A DNA stretch of 64,000 bases from Vibrio ordalii ATCC 33509 (GCA_000257205.1 AEZC01000172.1:1-64000); one strand, 5' to 3'. Numbered from the stretch's first letter, positions 41,049-51,819 are shown. Made by a program: numbers and translations. Notes: generated by a model from the letters alone, not told the origin.

Positions 41049-42128
41049 TTATCCGTGCTCTATTGTGCCATGTTCCACATGAAACATCTTGCTGTTTGAC
41101 TCAATCATGTCTGCAACTTGGCCTTGCGTAATAGAACTTACAAAAACTTGTGCCCCCGTCGATTTTAAGCAATCCGCTAAACGCTTACGACGATGGCTAT
41201 CTAATTCGGAAGCAAAGTCATCAATTAAATAGATGCATTGCTTACCTGTCAGCTCGGTTAAGTGTTGTCCTTGTGCGACGCGCAGTGCACACACCATTAA
41301 TTTAAGCTGACCGCGTGATAGAACATCTTCAACCGGTGTTCCATTGACCTTTATTTTTAAATCCGCTTTGTTCGGGCCACTGAATGTGTAGCCTAGCGAT
41401 TGATCGCGTTCGAAGTTTTTCTCGAGGATTTGTTGATAGGGCGTCTCTTTTTCCCAACCACGATAATACTTCATTTGCACATCAAATTCTGGCAAAAAAC
41501 TGCGACACAACGCCTCGGCAACACACTTCATTTGCGTCACATAATGTGTGCGCCATGCATCGATTTGTTCAGCCAAGCGCGCCATCTCCTGATCCCAGTA
41601 ACTGAGTTCACGATAATGGGTTGCCGTTTTTAACAACGCATTGCGCTGCTTATTGAGGCGCTTAAAACGACCCCATGCATCATAAAAGGCAGGTTCACTA
41701 TGAAATACCCCCCAATCAATAAATGCACGTCGTTGTTTTGGTCCATCGGTGAGCAGATCAAACCCTTCCGGATGAATCAATTGCAAAGGTAAAACTTGTG
41801 CCAGTTGCGCCAGTTTTTGTCCAGATTGACCGCCTATTTTAACCTCTGTTGAACCGTCACGCTGCTTATTAATGCCAATCGGTAGCTCAAATTGATCCGA
41901 GGTCAAAAAACGCCCATGCACAAACAGCTCCTGACACTCATTTTGTATGACGCGTCCGGTTAAGGCGTTTTTGAACGAGCGGCCATGACCCAGCAGGTAA
42001 ATCGCTTCCAGTACACTGGTTTTGCCGCTGCCATTAGGGCCAATAAGAAAGTTAAAGCCTGATGATAATGGGATATCACAGGCTTTAATATTGCGAAATT
42101 GTTGGACGATTAAACGAGTCAGCGGCAT
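41049..42128 (-). CDS. recF: DNA replication and repair protein RecF
   Basis: A 359-residue SMC-like ATPase that loads RecA at gaps with RecO and RecR. Walker A is [17 protein letters not shown] (about residues 30-46), the ABC signature is [19 protein letters not shown], and Walker B is [11 protein letters not shown]. Nine bases separate it from dnaN. Its last codons contain a parS-like palindrome (41071-41086). Confidence 0.96.
   Translation of the reverse strand: MPLTRLIVQQFRNIKACDIPLSSGFNFLIGPNGSGKTSVLEAIYLLGHGRSFKNALTGRVIQNECQELFVHGRFLTSDQFELPIGINKQRDGSTEVKIGGQSGQKLAQLAQVLPLQLIHPEGFDLLTDGPKQRRAFIDWGVFHSEPAFYDAWGRFKRLNKQRNALLKTATHYRELSYWDQEMARLAEQIDAWRTHYVTQMKCVAEALCRSFLPEFDVQMKYYRGWEKETPYQQILEKNFERDQSLGYTFSGPNKADLKIKVNGTPVEDVLSRGQLKLMVCALRVAQGQHLTELTGKQCIYLIDDFASELDSHRRKRLADCLKSTGAQVFVSSITQGQVADMIESNSKMFHVEHGTIEHG
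41071..41086. promoter_or_regulatory. parS-like ParB-binding sequence in the 3' end of recF
   Basis: TGTTCCACATGAAACA differs from the consensus parS palindrome TGTTTCACGTGAAACA at two positions, one of them a degenerate position. It lies in the last codons of recF, 11 kb from oriC. parA and parB are in this window. Binding by ParB is inferred; the A at position 9 may weaken it. Confidence 0.45.
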
Positions 42129-42137
42129 TGCGCAAAC

Positions 42138-43238
42138 TTAAAGTCGGATCGGCATGACGACATACATCGCACTATCGTCATCGCGATTTTCAATCAGCGC
42201 GCTGGCGTTGGCGTCAGACATCGATACACGAACCTGTTCACAACGTAATGTATTCAGTACATCGAGTACATAGCTGACGTTAAAACCAATTTCGATGGCG
42301 TCGCCCTCAAAGGTAACATCCAACAACTCTTCCGCTTCTTCTTGCTCTGGGTTATTGGCGGTAATGCGCATTGCGTTATCCGCAAGATTAACCCGTACAC
42401 CGCGAAACTTTTCATTTGAGAGAATTGCAGCACGAGAAAACGCCTGACGTAACTCATCACAGCCCGTTTCTAAGGTTTTGGTGGTTTGCTGCGGCATAAC
42501 GCGGCGATAATCAGGGAAGCGGCCATCAACCAGCTTAGAAGTGAAGATGAAATTATTCACTTGGGCGCGCAAATTTGAGCTACCAATTTGCAGCACAACT
42601 GGCTGTTCTGGCGCATCAAGTAACTTGACCAGTTCCTGTACCCCTTTACGCGGCACGATGATCTGTTTATTGGCAAAATCCGCGCTGAGTGCCGTTTGCG
42701 AAACCGCCATACGGTGTCCATCGGTTGCCACAGAGCGCAAGGTTGAACCGTCGATTTCAAATAGCATACCGTTCAGGTAATAACGCACATCTTGGTTAGC
42801 CATCGAAAACTGGGTTTTCTCAATTAAACTACGCAGTTCTGCCTGAGTGAGCGACACTTCCACTTCACTTTGCCAATCTTCAATATTAGGAAAGTCACTG
42901 GCAGGTAAGGTTGCCAGAGAGAAACGGCTACGGCCAGAACGCATCTGGATGCGATCGCCTTCCAATACCACAGTGATCACGGCGCTATCGGGCAAGCCGC
43001 GACAAATATCTAAAAATTTACGCGCAGGGACAGTGATGCTTCCTGCTTCGCACTCACCTTCAAGTGTCACGCGGCTAATCAGTTCGACTTCAAGATCGGT
43101 CGCCGTCATCGACAGCACGTTCTCTTCCACTTTGAGCAACAAATTACCAAGAATTGGCAAAGTCGCACGTCCGCCTAATGTTCCAGATACTTGCTGAAGT
43201 GGCTTAATGAAGTGGCTACGTTCAATAGTAAATTTCAT
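42138..43238 (-). CDS. dnaN: DNA polymerase III beta sliding clamp
   Basis: A 366-residue clamp made of three similar domains, each about 120 residues, that form a dimeric ring on DNA and tether polymerase III. The start MKFTIERSHFIKPLQQVSG, LPILGNLLLKV and the C-terminal YVVMPIRL (part of the partner-binding pocket) are the standard clamp ends. It lies 73 bases after dnaA in the leftward operon. Confidence 0.98.
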   Translation of the reverse strand: MKFTIERSHFIKPLQQVSGTLGGRATLPILGNLLLKVEENVLSMTATDLEVELISRVTLEGECEAGSITVPARKFLDICRGLPDSAVITVVLEGDRIQMRSGRSRFSLATLPASDFPNIEDWQSEVEVSLTQAELRSLIEKTQFSMANQDVRYYLNGMLFEIDGSTLRSVATDGHRMAVSQTALSADFANKQIIVPRKGVQELVKLLDAPEQPVVLQIGSSNLRAQVNNFIFTSKLVDGRFPDYRRVMPQQTTKTLETGCDELRQAFSRAAILSNEKFRGVRVNLADNAMRITANNPEQEEAEELLDVTFEGDAIEIGFNVSYVLDVLNTLRCEQVRVSMSDANASALIENRDDDSAMYVVMPIRL

Positions 43239-43311
43239 AGTTAGCTCTTACGATGTTATCGGGCGACCCCAAATGTGAGGGTTAAAATAGCTGATATAAG
43301 AAGGTTGTGCA

Positions 43312-44715
43312 TCAAGAAGACAGGGTACGAATTAAATTCGAATAGTCTTCTTTAATGTCGTGGCTCTCTTCGCGTAACTGCTGGATTTTACGGCAAGCAT
43401 GCAGCACTGTCGTATGATCTCGGCCACCAAACGCATCACCAATTTCAGGCAAGCTGTGGTTAGTCAGCTCTTTAGCCAGTGCCATCGCCAACTGGCGTGG
43501 ACGGGCAACCGAGCGAGAACGACGTTTAGAAAGCAAATCCGCCACTTTAATTTTGTAGTATTCCGCCACGGTCTTTTGAATGTTATCAATGGTGACCAAT
43601 TTTTCTTGCAAAGCTAATAAGTCACGCAGCGCTTCACGCACAAAATCGATGGTGATCGGACGGCCGGTAAAGTTAGCGTTGGCGATAACACGGTTTAGTG
43701 CACCTTCCAATTCACGCACGTTGGAACGTAAGCGTTTGGCAATAAAAAAGGCAACTTCATCGGCAAGATGAATTTGGTGATCTTCTGCCTTCTTCATTAA
43801 AATCGCGACACGCGTTTCAAGCTCTGGTGGCTCAATCGCAACCGTCAAACCCCAACCAAAACGAGATTTCAGGCGATCTTCCACCCCATTGATCTCTTTC
43901 GGATAGCGGTCGGAAGTCAAAATGATTTGTTGGTTACCTTCAAGCAGTGCGTTAAAGGTATGAAAGAACTCTTCTTGCGAACGCTCTTTATTGGCAAAGA
44001 ATTGAATATCATCGATCAAGAGTGCATCAACACTGCGGTAATAGCGTTTGAACTCTTCAATCGCATTATTTTGCAGCGCTTTCACCATATCTTGCACGAA
44101 ACGCTCTGAGTGCATGTAAATCACTTTCGCATTCGGGTTGTTATCAACAATCGCATTACCAACGGCGTGCAATAAGTGTGTTTTACCTAGCCCTGTACCA
44201 CCGTATAAGAAGAGTGGGTTATAGGCCGCGCCAGGGTTATCGGAAACTTGACGCGCTGCAGCCAAACCGAGTTGGTTCGATTTACCTTCAACGAAGTTAT
44301 TGAACTTATGTTTAGGGTTAACGTTTGATCTGTGATTAATGTCTGCCACAACCGTGTCGTTTTCCCACGTACGATGTACTGGTTTACGCGCTTGTAACTG
44401 TGCAGGAGCTGAAGATTCAGCCGCGACATCCGCTTGAGTACGAACGGGAGCAGCTTTAGGCGCGCTGACCCGGCGACTACCCACTTCAAAACGCAGGTTC
44501 GGGGTATCGTGGCCACAATGCTCTTGCAGTAGTCGGTTGATGCTGTTGATGTATTTATCGCGCACCCAATCAAGCACAAAGCGGTTTGGGGCGAATAAAG
44601 TGAGAGTATTGTCATTGAGCTCCGCTTGTAACGGACGTACCCACATGCTGAATTCCGCTGCTGGTAACTCTTCTTGAAGCTGTTGCAAACATTGCAACCA
44701 AAGCGAAGATGACAC
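43312..44715 (-). CDS. dnaA: Chromosomal replication initiator DnaA
   Basis: A 467-residue AAA+ initiator that binds DnaA boxes at oriC and opens the DNA. Domain I covers about residues 1-80, a variable linker 81-130, then the AAA+ core with Walker [10 protein letters not shown] (172-180) and Walker B LLIDDIQ (about 232-238). The C-terminal HTH holds the [15 protein letters not shown] signature (about 430-444). The start is GTG 44715, five bases after GGTGAGGG; an in-frame GTG four codons upstream would overlap that ribosome site. It sits 7 kb from oriC, not beside it. Confidence 0.98.
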   Translation of the reverse strand: MSSSLWLQCLQQLQEELPAAEFSMWVRPLQAELNDNTLTLFAPNRFVLDWVRDKYINSINRLLQEHCGHDTPNLRFEVGSRRVSAPKAAPVRTQADVAAESSAPAQLQARKPVHRTWENDTVVADINHRSNVNPKHKFNNFVEGKSNQLGLAAARQVSDNPGAAYNPLFLYGGTGLGKTHLLHAVGNAIVDNNPNAKVIYMHSERFVQDMVKALQNNAIEEFKRYYRSVDALLIDDIQFFANKERSQEEFFHTFNALLEGNQQIILTSDRYPKEINGVEDRLKSRFGWGLTVAIEPPELETRVAILMKKAEDHQIHLADEVAFFIAKRLRSNVRELEGALNRVIANANFTGRPITIDFVREALRDLLALQEKLVTIDNIQKTVAEYYKIKVADLLSKRRSRSVARPRQLAMALAKELTNHSLPEIGDAFGGRDHTTVLHACRKIQQLREESHDIKEDYSNLIRTLSS

Positions 44716-45024
44716 GGTTGCCCTCACCCTAAGTAAATGATCGAAAAGACTGGCGATTTTACCTGTTGATAACCAAGATCGCCAGCGATTGATCCGTGAT
44801 CCAGTGAATAAGATCGAAGTTATTCACACAATTTGCGCTTGATTTTTGTCGATCTTCACAATTAGCACCACTTTACCCACACGATGATCCACATATACAA
44901 GGATCCTCTATACTTATCCCCAATTGTGTCACTATGTTCGGTTATGGTTAATAACTACTGGTTATTTATTCTATTGAGTGCTTTACCAGTAACATCCCTC
45001 TCTATAAATATAAGGAGTTTCAAG
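44716..45024. promoter_or_regulatory. dnaA upstream region with DnaA boxes and GATC sites
   Basis: This divergent spacer holds TTATTCACA (44820-44828, plus strand), a good DnaA box, TTATCAACA on the minus strand (44764-44772) and one-mismatch boxes TGATCCACA (44885-44893) and TTATCCCCA (44914-44922). GATC occurs several times between 44738 and 44906. The pattern fits DnaA autoregulation with SeqA/Dam control, and may also serve the divergent transporter gene. I could not place a -10/-35 pair with confidence. Confidence 0.65.
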
Positions 45025-45774
45025 ATGAAAAACTGGGTTAAAGTCGCCATTACTGCAATTGCACTCTCCGCTGCAAGCGTACACGCGGCAACGGAAATAA
45101 AAGTCGGCATGTCAGGGCGCTATTTTCCATTCACTTTTGTCAAACAAGACAAGCTGCAAGGCTTTGAAGTGGATGTTTGGGATGAGATAGGTAAACGCAA
45201 CGATTACGATGTAAAATATGTGACTGCTAATTTCTCCGGTCTCTTTGGCCTACTTGAAACTGGCCGAATTGATACCATTTCAAACCAAATTACCGTCACA
45301 GAAGCACGTAAAGCGAAATACTTATTTGCTGACCCGTATGTCATCGATGGGGCACAAATTACCGTTCGCAAAGATAATGACAGCATTAAAGGGATTGACG
45401 ATCTTGCCGGCAAAACGGTCGCGGTCAATTTAGGCTCAAACTTCGAGCAGCTGCTACGCAGCTTTGACAAAGACAATAAAATCATCATCAAAACTTACGA
45501 TACCGGTATTGAACATGACGTTGCTCTTGGCCGTGCCGATGCGTTTGTGATGGATCGCCTTTCGGCTCTGGAATTGATTAAAACAACGGGCTTACCGTTG
45601 CAATTGGCTGGTCACCCTTTTGAAACCATTGAAAACGCTTGGCCGTTTGTTAACAACGAGCAAGGCCAAAAACTGCAAGCTGAAGTGAATCAAGCGTTAG
45701 CCTCGATGCGCGCTGATGGCACACTGAGTGCGATTTCTGAAAAATGGTTTGCTGCCGATATCACCAATAAGTAA
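45025..45774 (+). CDS. Polar amino-acid ABC transporter, substrate-binding protein
   Basis: A 249-residue periplasmic binding protein of family 3 (polar amino acids). The signal peptide MKNWVKVAITAIALSAASVHA is cut before ATEIKVG. The SBP_bac_3 domain covers the rest, with GFEVDVWDEIGKR, SNQITVTEARKAKY and GKTVAVNLGSNFEQ. The strong resemblance to cystine-binding proteins (TcyA/TcyJ type) suggests cystine, but this is not certain. ATG 45025 follows TAAGGAG. It is first in an operon with the permease and ATPase. Confidence 0.9.
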   Translation: MKNWVKVAITAIALSAASVHAATEIKVGMSGRYFPFTFVKQDKLQGFEVDVWDEIGKRNDYDVKYVTANFSGLFGLLETGRIDTISNQITVTEARKAKYLFADPYVIDGAQITVRKDNDSIKGIDDLAGKTVAVNLGSNFEQLLRSFDKDNKIIIKTYDTGIEHDVALGRADAFVMDRLSALELIKTTGLPLQLAGHPFETIENAWPFVNNEQGQKLQAEVNQALASMRADGTLSAISEKWFAADITNK

Positions 45775-45802
45775 ATTCCCCTATTATCAAAAAATAGGAT
45801 TG

Positions 45803-45830
45803 AGGTGGAACCACACATTCCACCTTTTTT
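45803..45830 (+). terminator. Hairpin between binding-protein and permease genes
   Basis: AGGTGGAA (45803-45810) and TTCCACCT (45818-45825) form an eight-pair stem followed by T residues, between two genes of the same operon. It likely lowers expression of the membrane parts relative to the binding protein, or stabilises the upstream message. Confidence 0.8.
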
Positions 45831-45849
45831 GTTTTAAAAAGGTAAGCCG

Positions 45850-46521
45850 ATGGGATTTGATTTTCACTATATGCTTGAGCTGATGCCAATACTGCTCAGG
45901 TATTTAGGCACCACCATGGAGATGGCGACTTGGGGCTTAGTGTTTGCTTTGATCCTGTCGGTCATTTTAGCCAATATTCGTGTATTCAAAGTGCCCATTT
46001 TGGATCCGCTAAGCCAACTGTACATCAGCTTTTTCCGCGGCACTCCCCTGCTGGTACAACTATTTCTACTCTACTATGGTCTGCCACAAGTGTTACCGTG
46101 GATGGTCGGTTTAAATGCATTTAGCGCCGCGGTGATCGGGCTAACTCTTCACTTCGCCGCTTATATGGCAGAAAGTATTCGCGCCGCCATTTTGGGTATT
46201 GATCGCAGCCAAATGGAAGCGAGTTTGTCTGTGGGTATGACCACAAGCCAAGCAATGCGCCGCATTATTTTGCCGCAAGCTACTCGTATCGCGTTGCCAT
46301 CATTAATGAATTACTTCATTGATATGATCAAATCGACCTCATTAGCTTTTACATTAGGAGTCGCTGAGATCATGGCCAGAGCGCAGATGGAAGCTTCGTC
46401 AAGCTTTCGCTTCTTTGAAGCTTTCCTCGCCGTTGCATTAATTTACTGGGCCGTAGTGGTGGTACTGACTCGGGTACAAATTTGGGCTGAAGAGAGACTC
46501 AATAAGGCGTATGTACGATGA
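45850..46521 (+). CDS. Polar amino-acid ABC transporter, permease
   Basis: A 223-residue HisM/GlnP-type inner-membrane permease with about five helices. The family segments are [22 protein letters not shown] (about residues 57-78) and the EAA loop around [22 protein letters not shown] (about 124-145), which contacts the ATPase. A single permease gene suggests a homodimer. Its stop overlaps the start of the ATPase gene by four bases (ATGA). Confidence 0.92.
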   Translation: MGFDFHYMLELMPILLRYLGTTMEMATWGLVFALILSVILANIRVFKVPILDPLSQLYISFFRGTPLLVQLFLLYYGLPQVLPWMVGLNAFSAAVIGLTLHFAAYMAESIRAAILGIDRSQMEASLSVGMTTSQAMRRIILPQATRIALPSLMNYFIDMIKSTSLAFTLGVAEIMARAQMEASSSFRFFEAFLAVALIYWAVVVVLTRVQIWAEERLNKAYVR

Positions 46522-47267
46522 TTAAACTCGATAATATTCATAAGCGCTTTGGCGATACTGAAGTGCTCAATGGCATCAGCTTAGCAATAGAAAAAGGTGA
46601 AATCATCGTCATTATTGGCTCAAGCGGTACCGGTAAATCGACCTTACTGCGCTGCGTCAACTTCCTAGAACGCGCAGACCAAGGCTCCATTACCATTGAC
46701 GATGTCACCGTCGACACCCAGCAACAGACCAAAGCAGATGTATTAGCACTGCGCAGAAAAACAGGCTTTGTTTTTCAAAACTACGCGCTGTTTGCTCATA
46801 TGACGGCGAGGCAAAATGTCGCCGAAGGGCTCATTACGGTGCACGGTTGGAAAAAAGATCTCGCCCTGACCCGCGCACAGCAGATTTTGGATGACATCGG
46901 TCTTGGGGATAAAGGAGAGAGTTATCCCGCAGCGCTTTCTGGTGGCCAGCAGCAGCGCGTTGGGATCGGTCGTGCGATGGCGCTACAACCAGAATTACTG
47001 CTATTTGATGAACCTACATCAGCACTTGATCCTGAATGGGTTGGCGAAGTGCTTGCTTTAATGAAGAAATTAGCCACTCATCACCAAACAATGCTGGTGG
47101 TTACCCATGAGATGCAGTTTGCAAAAGAGGTAGCCGATCGCGTGATCTTCATGGCTGATGGGCAAATTGTAGAGCAAGGCTCTCCACAGGATATCTTTGG
47201 TAATCCACAGGATCCTAAGCTCAAGAAATTTTTAAATCAGGTGGGGATCGACGAAGGATCCTTGTGA
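46518..47267 (+). CDS. Polar amino-acid ABC transporter, ATP-binding protein
   Basis: A 249-residue GlnQ/TcyN-type ATPase. Walker [10 protein letters not shown] (about residues 34-42), Q-loop [12 protein letters not shown], signature [16 protein letters not shown], Walker [15 protein letters not shown] and the switch histidine in [16 protein letters not shown] are all present, so it should be active. Translation is coupled to the permease. Confidence 0.94.
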   Translation: MIKLDNIHKRFGDTEVLNGISLAIEKGEIIVIIGSSGTGKSTLLRCVNFLERADQGSITIDDVTVDTQQQTKADVLALRRKTGFVFQNYALFAHMTARQNVAEGLITVHGWKKDLALTRAQQILDDIGLGDKGESYPAALSGGQQQRVGIGRAMALQPELLLFDEPTSALDPEWVGEVLALMKKLATHHQTMLVVTHEMQFAKEVADRVIFMADGQIVEQGSPQDIFGNPQDPKLKKFLNQVGIDEGSL

Positions 47268-47320
47268 TTTAAAGGAGACTGCGTATAATCCCCCGACCGG
47301 AATTTTAGTGAACCCAATCG

Positions 47321-47349
47321 TTGACACTTATTGTGACAGTGATTACAAT
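47321..47349 (+). promoter_or_regulatory. rpmH promoter
   Basis: TTGACA (47321-47326), exactly 17 bases, TACAAT (47344-47349): a near-consensus sigma-70 promoter, as expected for a ribosomal protein gene. The leader carries a hairpin, CGCCTCT with AGAGGCG (about 47352-47371). Confidence 0.9.
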
Positions 47350-47462
47350 TCCGCCTCTTTGTTGAGAGGCGTCGGATTCCTTTCTTTCTATAAAGAAGCG
47401 AAAATATGCCCACGCCGGGTTTATTTGAACCTAAAAACTACTGATCAGTAAGGTAATTACAC

Positions 47463-47600
47463 ATGTCTAAACGCACTTTTCAACCTACCGTTCTAAAGCG
47501 CAAGCGTACTCACGGTTTCCGTGCACGCATGGCAACTAAGAATGGCCGTAAGGTTATTAATGCACGTCGTGCTAAAGGCCGCGCGCGCCTGTCAAAATAA
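47463..47600 (+). CDS. rpmH: 50S ribosomal protein L34
   Basis: A 45-residue, very basic ribosomal protein, [18 protein letters not shown] at the start and [11 protein letters not shown] at the end. This is the standard L34 with the extra Ser found in Vibrio at position 2. It is the first gene of the rpmH-rnpA-yidD-yidC block, with its own strong promoter, 12 bases before rnpA. Confidence 0.97.
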   Translation: MSKRTFQPTVLKRKRTHGFRARMATKNGRKVINARRAKGRARLSK

Positions 47601-47612
47601 TTCGCGATTATT

Positions 47613-47969
47613 TTGAATACGTACGCGTTCAATCGGGAGTTACGTTTGTTAACTCCCGAACATTATAAAAAAGTCTTCCAGCAAGCGCACAGCGCAGGCT
47701 CCCCCCATTTCACTATCATTGCTCGCGAAAACGCTCTTACCCACCCAAGGTTAGGGTTGGCCGTCCCCAAAAAACAGATCAAAACAGCTGTTGGCCGTAA
47801 CCGCTTCAAACGCCTCGCTCGCGAAAGCTTCCGTAATAAACAGCATCAACTTCCTAACAAAGATTTTGTTGTGATTGCGAAAAAGAGCGCGCAAGATTTA
47901 AGCAATGAAGAAATTTTCAAACTATTTGAAAAATTATGGCATCGCCTGTCTCGCCCTTCGCGTGGTTAG
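47613..47969 (+). CDS. rnpA: Ribonuclease P protein component
   Basis: A 118-residue basic protein that, with the M1 RNA, trims tRNA 5' ends. [19 protein letters not shown] and [30 protein letters not shown] (about residues 45-74, RNA-binding RNR motif) define it. The start is TTG at 47613 with no clear ribosome site, so translation is probably poor or coupled to rpmH. This matches the low need for RnpA relative to L34. Its 3' end overlaps yidD by 34 bases. Confidence 0.95.
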   Translation: MNTYAFNRELRLLTPEHYKKVFQQAHSAGSPHFTIIARENALTHPRLGLAVPKKQIKTAVGRNRFKRLARESFRNKQHQLPNKDFVVIAKKSAQDLSNEEIFKLFEKLWHRLSRPSRG

Positions 47970-48196
47970 CAATCGGATTCGTCCGTCTTTACCAAGGAAT
48001 CATCAGTCCTCTGCTTGGACCACGCTGTCGTTTTACTCCAACCTGTTCAAACTATGCGATAGAAGCGTTGAAAGCTCACGGTTTTGTAAAAGGGTGTTGG
48101 TTATCAGGCAAACGTCTATTAAAATGCCACCCTTTGAACGAAGGGGGTTTTGACCCCGTTCCACCACCAGTCCAAAAACAAGACAGAGATAATTAA
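47936..48196 (+). CDS. yidD: Membrane protein insertion efficiency factor YidD
   Basis: An 86-residue amphipathic protein of the YidD (DUF37) family that assists Yid[29 protein letters not shown] is the family core, with three conserved cysteines (CRF, TCSNY, and [14 protein letters not shown]). It overlaps the end of rnpA in another frame and precedes yidC by two bases, a conserved order. Confidence 0.94.
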   Translation: MASPVSPFAWLAIGFVRLYQGIISPLLGPRCRFTPTCSNYAIEALKAHGFVKGCWLSGKRLLKCHPLNEGGFDPVPPPVQKQDRDN

Positions 48197-48198
48197 CG

Positions 48199-49821
48199 AT
48201 GGATTCTCAACGTAATATCCTGTTAATCGCCTTGGCACTCGTTTCTTTTTTACTTTTCCAGCAATGGCAAGTAGCAAAGAACCCAGCACCTCAAGCGGTT
48301 GAGCAGGCACAAAATAGCAGCACTTTAACTGCACCATCTATGGCTGATGAGTTAGACCCAGCACCAGCAGTAACCAATGCGTCTGCAAAAACTATCACCG
48401 TCAAGACTGATGTACTGACTCTGTCAATTGACACGGTAGGTGGTGATGTAGTGAAGGCGGAGCTGAATAAGTACGATGCTGAACTCAATTCAGAAGACCC
48501 ATTTGTGCTACTTAAAGACATTCCTGGTCACCAATTTATCGCGCAAAGTGGTTTAGTCGGACCTCAAGGAATCGATTTAAGCAGCAATAATCGTCCAAAC
48601 TATACCGTTAGCGCAGATACTTTTGCTTTAGCCGATGGTCAAGACGAGCTGCGCATTCCTATGACTTATCAAGCCAATGGCCTTGAATACACCAAAACCT
48701 TCATCCTTAAACGTGGCAGCTACGCGTTGGATGTTGAATTTGATGTAGTCAACCAATCTGGTAATAACGCGACACTGGGTATGTACGCACACTTACGCCA
48801 AAACTTATTGGACGCTGGTGGCAGCTTGGCTATGCCAACTTATCGTGGCGGTGCTTACTCAACGCAAGATACACGTTATAAGAAATACAGTTTCGATGAT
48901 ATGCAAGATCGTAACTTGTCACTGCCTTTGGTTAACGGTGAAGGTTGGGCGGCGATGATCCAACACTACTTTGCCAGCGCGTGGATCCCACGTGATGCAG
49001 CAGGGTCAAACTTATACACTCGCGTGATTGGCAACTTAGGTGATATTGGTGTTCGCATGCCAAATAAAACCATCGCCAACGGTGAAAAAGCGACATTCTT
49101 AGCCACACTTTGGGTGGGTCCAAAACTGCAAGATGAGATGGCTGCTGTTGCGCCAAATCTTGATCTAGTTGTCGACTACGGCTGGTTATGGTTTATTGCA
49201 AAACCACTGCACATGTTGCTTTCATTCATTCAAAGCTTCGTTAGCAACTGGGGTGTAGCAATCATCTGCTTAACCTTCATTGTTCGTGGTGCTATGTACC
49301 CACTGACCAAAGCACAATACACCTCTATGGCAAAAATGCGCATGCTGCAACCGAAGCTGCAAGCAATGCGTGAGCGCATCGGTGATGACCGCCAACGCAT
49401 GAGCCAAGAAATGATGGAGCTGTATAAGAAAGAGAAAGTAAACCCACTCGGTGGTTGTTTACCTATCTTCCTGCAAATGCCTATCTTCATTGCGCTTTAC
49501 TGGTCATTAATGGAATCGGTTGAACTGCGTCATTCACCTTTCTTTGGTTGGATTCATGACCTTTCAGCACAAGACCCATACTACATCTTGCCACTGCTGA
49601 TGGGTGTGAGTATGTTTATGATCCAGAAAATGAGCCCGACGACAGTCACTGACCAGATGCAACAGAAGATCATGACCTTTATGCCGGTTATGTTTACATT
49701 CTTCTTCTTGTTCTTCCCATCAGGTTTAGTGATTTACTGGTTGGTATCGAACATCGTTACCTTGATCCAGCAAACCTTGATTTACAAAGCGCTGGAGAAA
49801 AAAGGCTTACACTCTAAGTAG
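48199..49821 (+). CDS. yidC: Membrane protein insertase YidC
   Basis: A 540-residue inner-membrane insertase. The N-terminal helix (about residues 5-22) is followed by a large periplasmic beta domain (about 55-335) and five more helices in the conserved 60K region (about 345-535). The cytoplasmic hairpin [15 protein letters not shown] and [20 protein letters not shown] are visible, as is the C-terminal [14 protein letters not shown] weak terminator follows, at 49857-49882. Confidence 0.97.
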   Translation: MDSQRNILLIALALVSFLLFQQWQVAKNPAPQAVEQAQNSSTLTAPSMADELDPAPAVTNASAKTITVKTDVLTLSIDTVGGDVVKAELNKYDAELNSEDPFVLLKDIPGHQFIAQSGLVGPQGIDLSSNNRPNYTVSADTFALADGQDELRIPMTYQANGLEYTKTFILKRGSYALDVEFDVVNQSGNNATLGMYAHLRQNLLDAGGSLAMPTYRGGAYSTQDTRYKKYSFDDMQDRNLSLPLVNGEGWAAMIQHYFASAWIPRDAAGSNLYTRVIGNLGDIGVRMPNKTIANGEKATFLATLWVGPKLQDEMAAVAPNLDLVVDYGWLWFIAKPLHMLLSFIQSFVSNWGVAIICLTFIVRGAMYPLTKAQYTSMAKMRMLQPKLQAMRERIGDDRQRMSQEMMELYKKEKVNPLGGCLPIFLQMPIFIALYWSLMESVELRHSPFFGWIHDLSAQDPYYILPLLMGVSMFMIQKMSPTTVTDQMQQKIMTFMPVMFTFFFLFFPSGLVIYWLVSNIVTLIQQTLIYKALEKKGLHSK

Positions 49822-49856
49822 CCACTTCAGCAAGAAGTCACACTGACAAGTGAAAC

Positions 49857-49882
49857 AAAGGCGACCTTTTGGTCTCCTTTTT
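49857..49882 (+). terminator. Terminator of the rpmH-yidC block
   Basis: AAAGGCGACC and GGTCTCCTTT pair with one mismatch across TTTT and run into T residues, about 37 bases after the yidC stop. Confidence 0.7.
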
Positions 49883-49933
49883 GTTTTTGGCTGATTACAA
49901 TTGCGCTCATACACCCCTATGTTAGGTACCCTT

Positions 49934-51295
49934 ATGTCTACAGACACCATTGTTGCTCAAGCAACCGCTCCAGGCCGAGGTGGCGTGGGGATTATTCGCG
50001 TCTCAGGCCCGAAAGCCGCTCAAGTCGCGCTTGAAGTAACCGGGAAAACGCTAAAACCTCGTTATGCGGAATACTTGCCTTTTAAGCATCAAGATGGCAC
50101 CGAACTTGACCAAGGCATCGCGATCTATTTTCCTAACCCTCACTCCTTTACCGGCGAAGATGTGCTCGAACTACAAGGACACGGCGGCCCGGTTGTCATG
50201 GATATGCTGATCAAACGCATTTTGGCTATCAGTGGCTTGCGCGCAGCGCGCCCGGGTGAATTTTCTGAGCGTGCGTTTTTAAACGACAAAATGGATTTAA
50301 CCCAAGCGGAAGCGATTGCCGATTTGATTGACGCCAGCTCTGAAGAAGCGGCCAAATCCGCCCTGCATTCATTGCAAGGTCAATTTTCCAAACGCATTCA
50401 CACCTTGGTCGATTCCCTAATCCACCTGCGAATTTACGTTGAAGCAGCGATTGATTTTCCTGAAGAGGAGATCGATTTTATTGCCGATGGTAAAGTTGCC
50501 GCAGATCTGCAAAATATCATCGACAACTTAGACGCCGTGCGCAAAGAGGCCAATCAAGGGGCCATTTTACGCGAAGGGATGAAAGTGGTGATAGCGGGGC
50601 GTCCTAACGCGGGTAAATCGAGTCTATTGAATGCGCTTTCAGGCAAAGATTCAGCCATCGTTACAGACATAGCAGGAACCACGCGTGACGTGCTGCGAGA
50701 GCACATCCACATCGATGGCATGCCACTGCATATCATCGATACCGCTGGCCTACGTGATGCCAATGACGAAGTCGAAAGAATAGGCATTGAGCGTGCTTGG
50801 GATGAAATAGCAAAAGCAGATCGTGTACTCTTTATGGTTGACGGCACCACCACCGCTGCCACCGATCCGAAAGAAATCTGGCCAGATTTTGTCGATCGAT
50901 TGCCTGAAAACATCGGCATGACGGTGATCCGCAACAAAGTCGATCAAACCAAAGAATCGCTCGGTATCTGTCATGTGAATTCTCCAACCTTAATCCGCCT
51001 GTCGGCAAAAACTGGAGAGGGAGTTGATGCTCTGCGCACTCATCTCAAAGAGTGCATGGGCTTTGCTGGGGGCAATGAAGGCGGTTTTATGGCCAGACGA
51101 CGCCATTTGGACGCGCTAGAGCGCGCCGCACAGCACCTCATGATTGGTCAGCAGCAGCTCGAAGGCTACATGGCTGGTGAAATCTTAGCGGAAGAACTGC
51201 GTTTATCGCAGCAACATCTAAACGAGATAACGGGCGAATTTAGCTCCGATGACTTGTTAGGGCGCATCTTTTCGTCGTTCTGTATCGGCAAATGA
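49934..51295 (+). CDS. mnmE: tRNA modification GTPase MnmE
   Basis: A 453-residue GTPase that, with MnmG, puts the carboxymethylaminomethyl group on wobble uridine 34. An N-terminal formyl-THF-binding domain (about 1-118) is followed by helices and a G domain at about 215-375 with [22 protein letters not shown] and NKVD. The C-terminal CIGK holds the essential cysteine. The frame is open 11 codons upstream, but [17 protein letters not shown] is the family start. Its partner mnmG lies across oriC. Confidence 0.97.
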   Translation: MSTDTIVAQATAPGRGGVGIIRVSGPKAAQVALEVTGKTLKPRYAEYLPFKHQDGTELDQGIAIYFPNPHSFTGEDVLELQGHGGPVVMDMLIKRILAISGLRAARPGEFSERAFLNDKMDLTQAEAIADLIDASSEEAAKSALHSLQGQFSKRIHTLVDSLIHLRIYVEAAIDFPEEEIDFIADGKVAADLQNIIDNLDAVRKEANQGAILREGMKVVIAGRPNAGKSSLLNALSGKDSAIVTDIAGTTRDVLREHIHIDGMPLHIIDTAGLRDANDEVERIGIERAWDEIAKADRVLFMVDGTTTAATDPKEIWPDFVDRLPENIGMTVIRNKVDQTKESLGICHVNSPTLIRLSAKTGEGVDALRTHLKECMGFAGGNEGGFMARRRHLDALERAAQHLMIGQQQLEGYMAGEILAEELRLSQQHLNEITGEFSSDDLLGRIFSSFCIGK

Positions 51296-51338
51296 TCGCA
51301 GTGAGAAGCTTGATCACTCTTAATTATAGGAATATCTC

Positions 51339-51773
51339 ATGATCCATATCATCACTGGCAGCACCTTAGGAGGCGCTGAATATGTCGCCGATCATCTCAA
51401 CGATCTACTGCAAGAGCAAGGTTATACTACGACTATCCACAACCAACCCAACTTAAGTGATATATCCTCACAAGGGACTTGGCTCATTGTCACCTCCACG
51501 CATGGAGCGGGTGACTACCCAGACAATATCCAACCTTTTATCACTTCTTTGCAATCAACACCACCGAACACGAGCGAGTTAAAATATGCAGTGGTAGCAC
51601 TTGGCGATTCAAGCTATGACACGTTTTGCGCAGCAGGTAAGCATGCATATCAACTGCTTGAGGATATAGGTGCCACGCCAATTAGCGACTGTTTAACCAT
51701 AGATATATTAGAATATTCCGTTCCTGAAGATGCCGCTGAAGTATGGCTCAAACAGCACATCGAGCAATTCTAG
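51339..51773 (+). CDS. mioC: Flavodoxin-like protein MioC
   Basis: A 144-residue flavodoxin-type FMN protein. FMN phosphate loop [12 protein letters not shown] (residues about 7-18), [15 protein letters not shown] and [15 protein letters not shown] are visible. E. coli MioC supports biotin synthase in vitro. It lies next to oriC as in E. coli, with transcription pointing toward the origin and stopped by a strong terminator first. Confidence 0.94.
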   Translation: MIHIITGSTLGGAEYVADHLNDLLQEQGYTTTIHNQPNLSDISSQGTWLIVTSTHGAGDYPDNIQPFITSLQSTPPNTSELKYAVVALGDSSYDTFCAAGKHAYQLLEDIGATPISDCLTIDILEYSVPEDAAEVWLKQHIEQF

Positions 51774-51792
51774 CAAATGGCATAAAGTCACC

Positions 51793-51817
51793 AAGCGGCC
51801 TGTGAGCCGCTTTTTTT
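51793..51817 (+). terminator. Terminator of mioC, guarding oriC
   Basis: AAGCGGC (51793-51799) and GCCGC (51806-51810) followed by seven T residues, 20 bases after the mioC stop and just before the first DnaA box. Confidence 0.88.
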
Positions 51818-51819
51818 GT

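Noticed and set aside
44884..45024. 47-codon N-terminal extension of the ABC binding protein
   Set aside because: It would place a signal peptide in the middle of the protein; ATG 45025 has TAAGGAG and starts the signal peptide.
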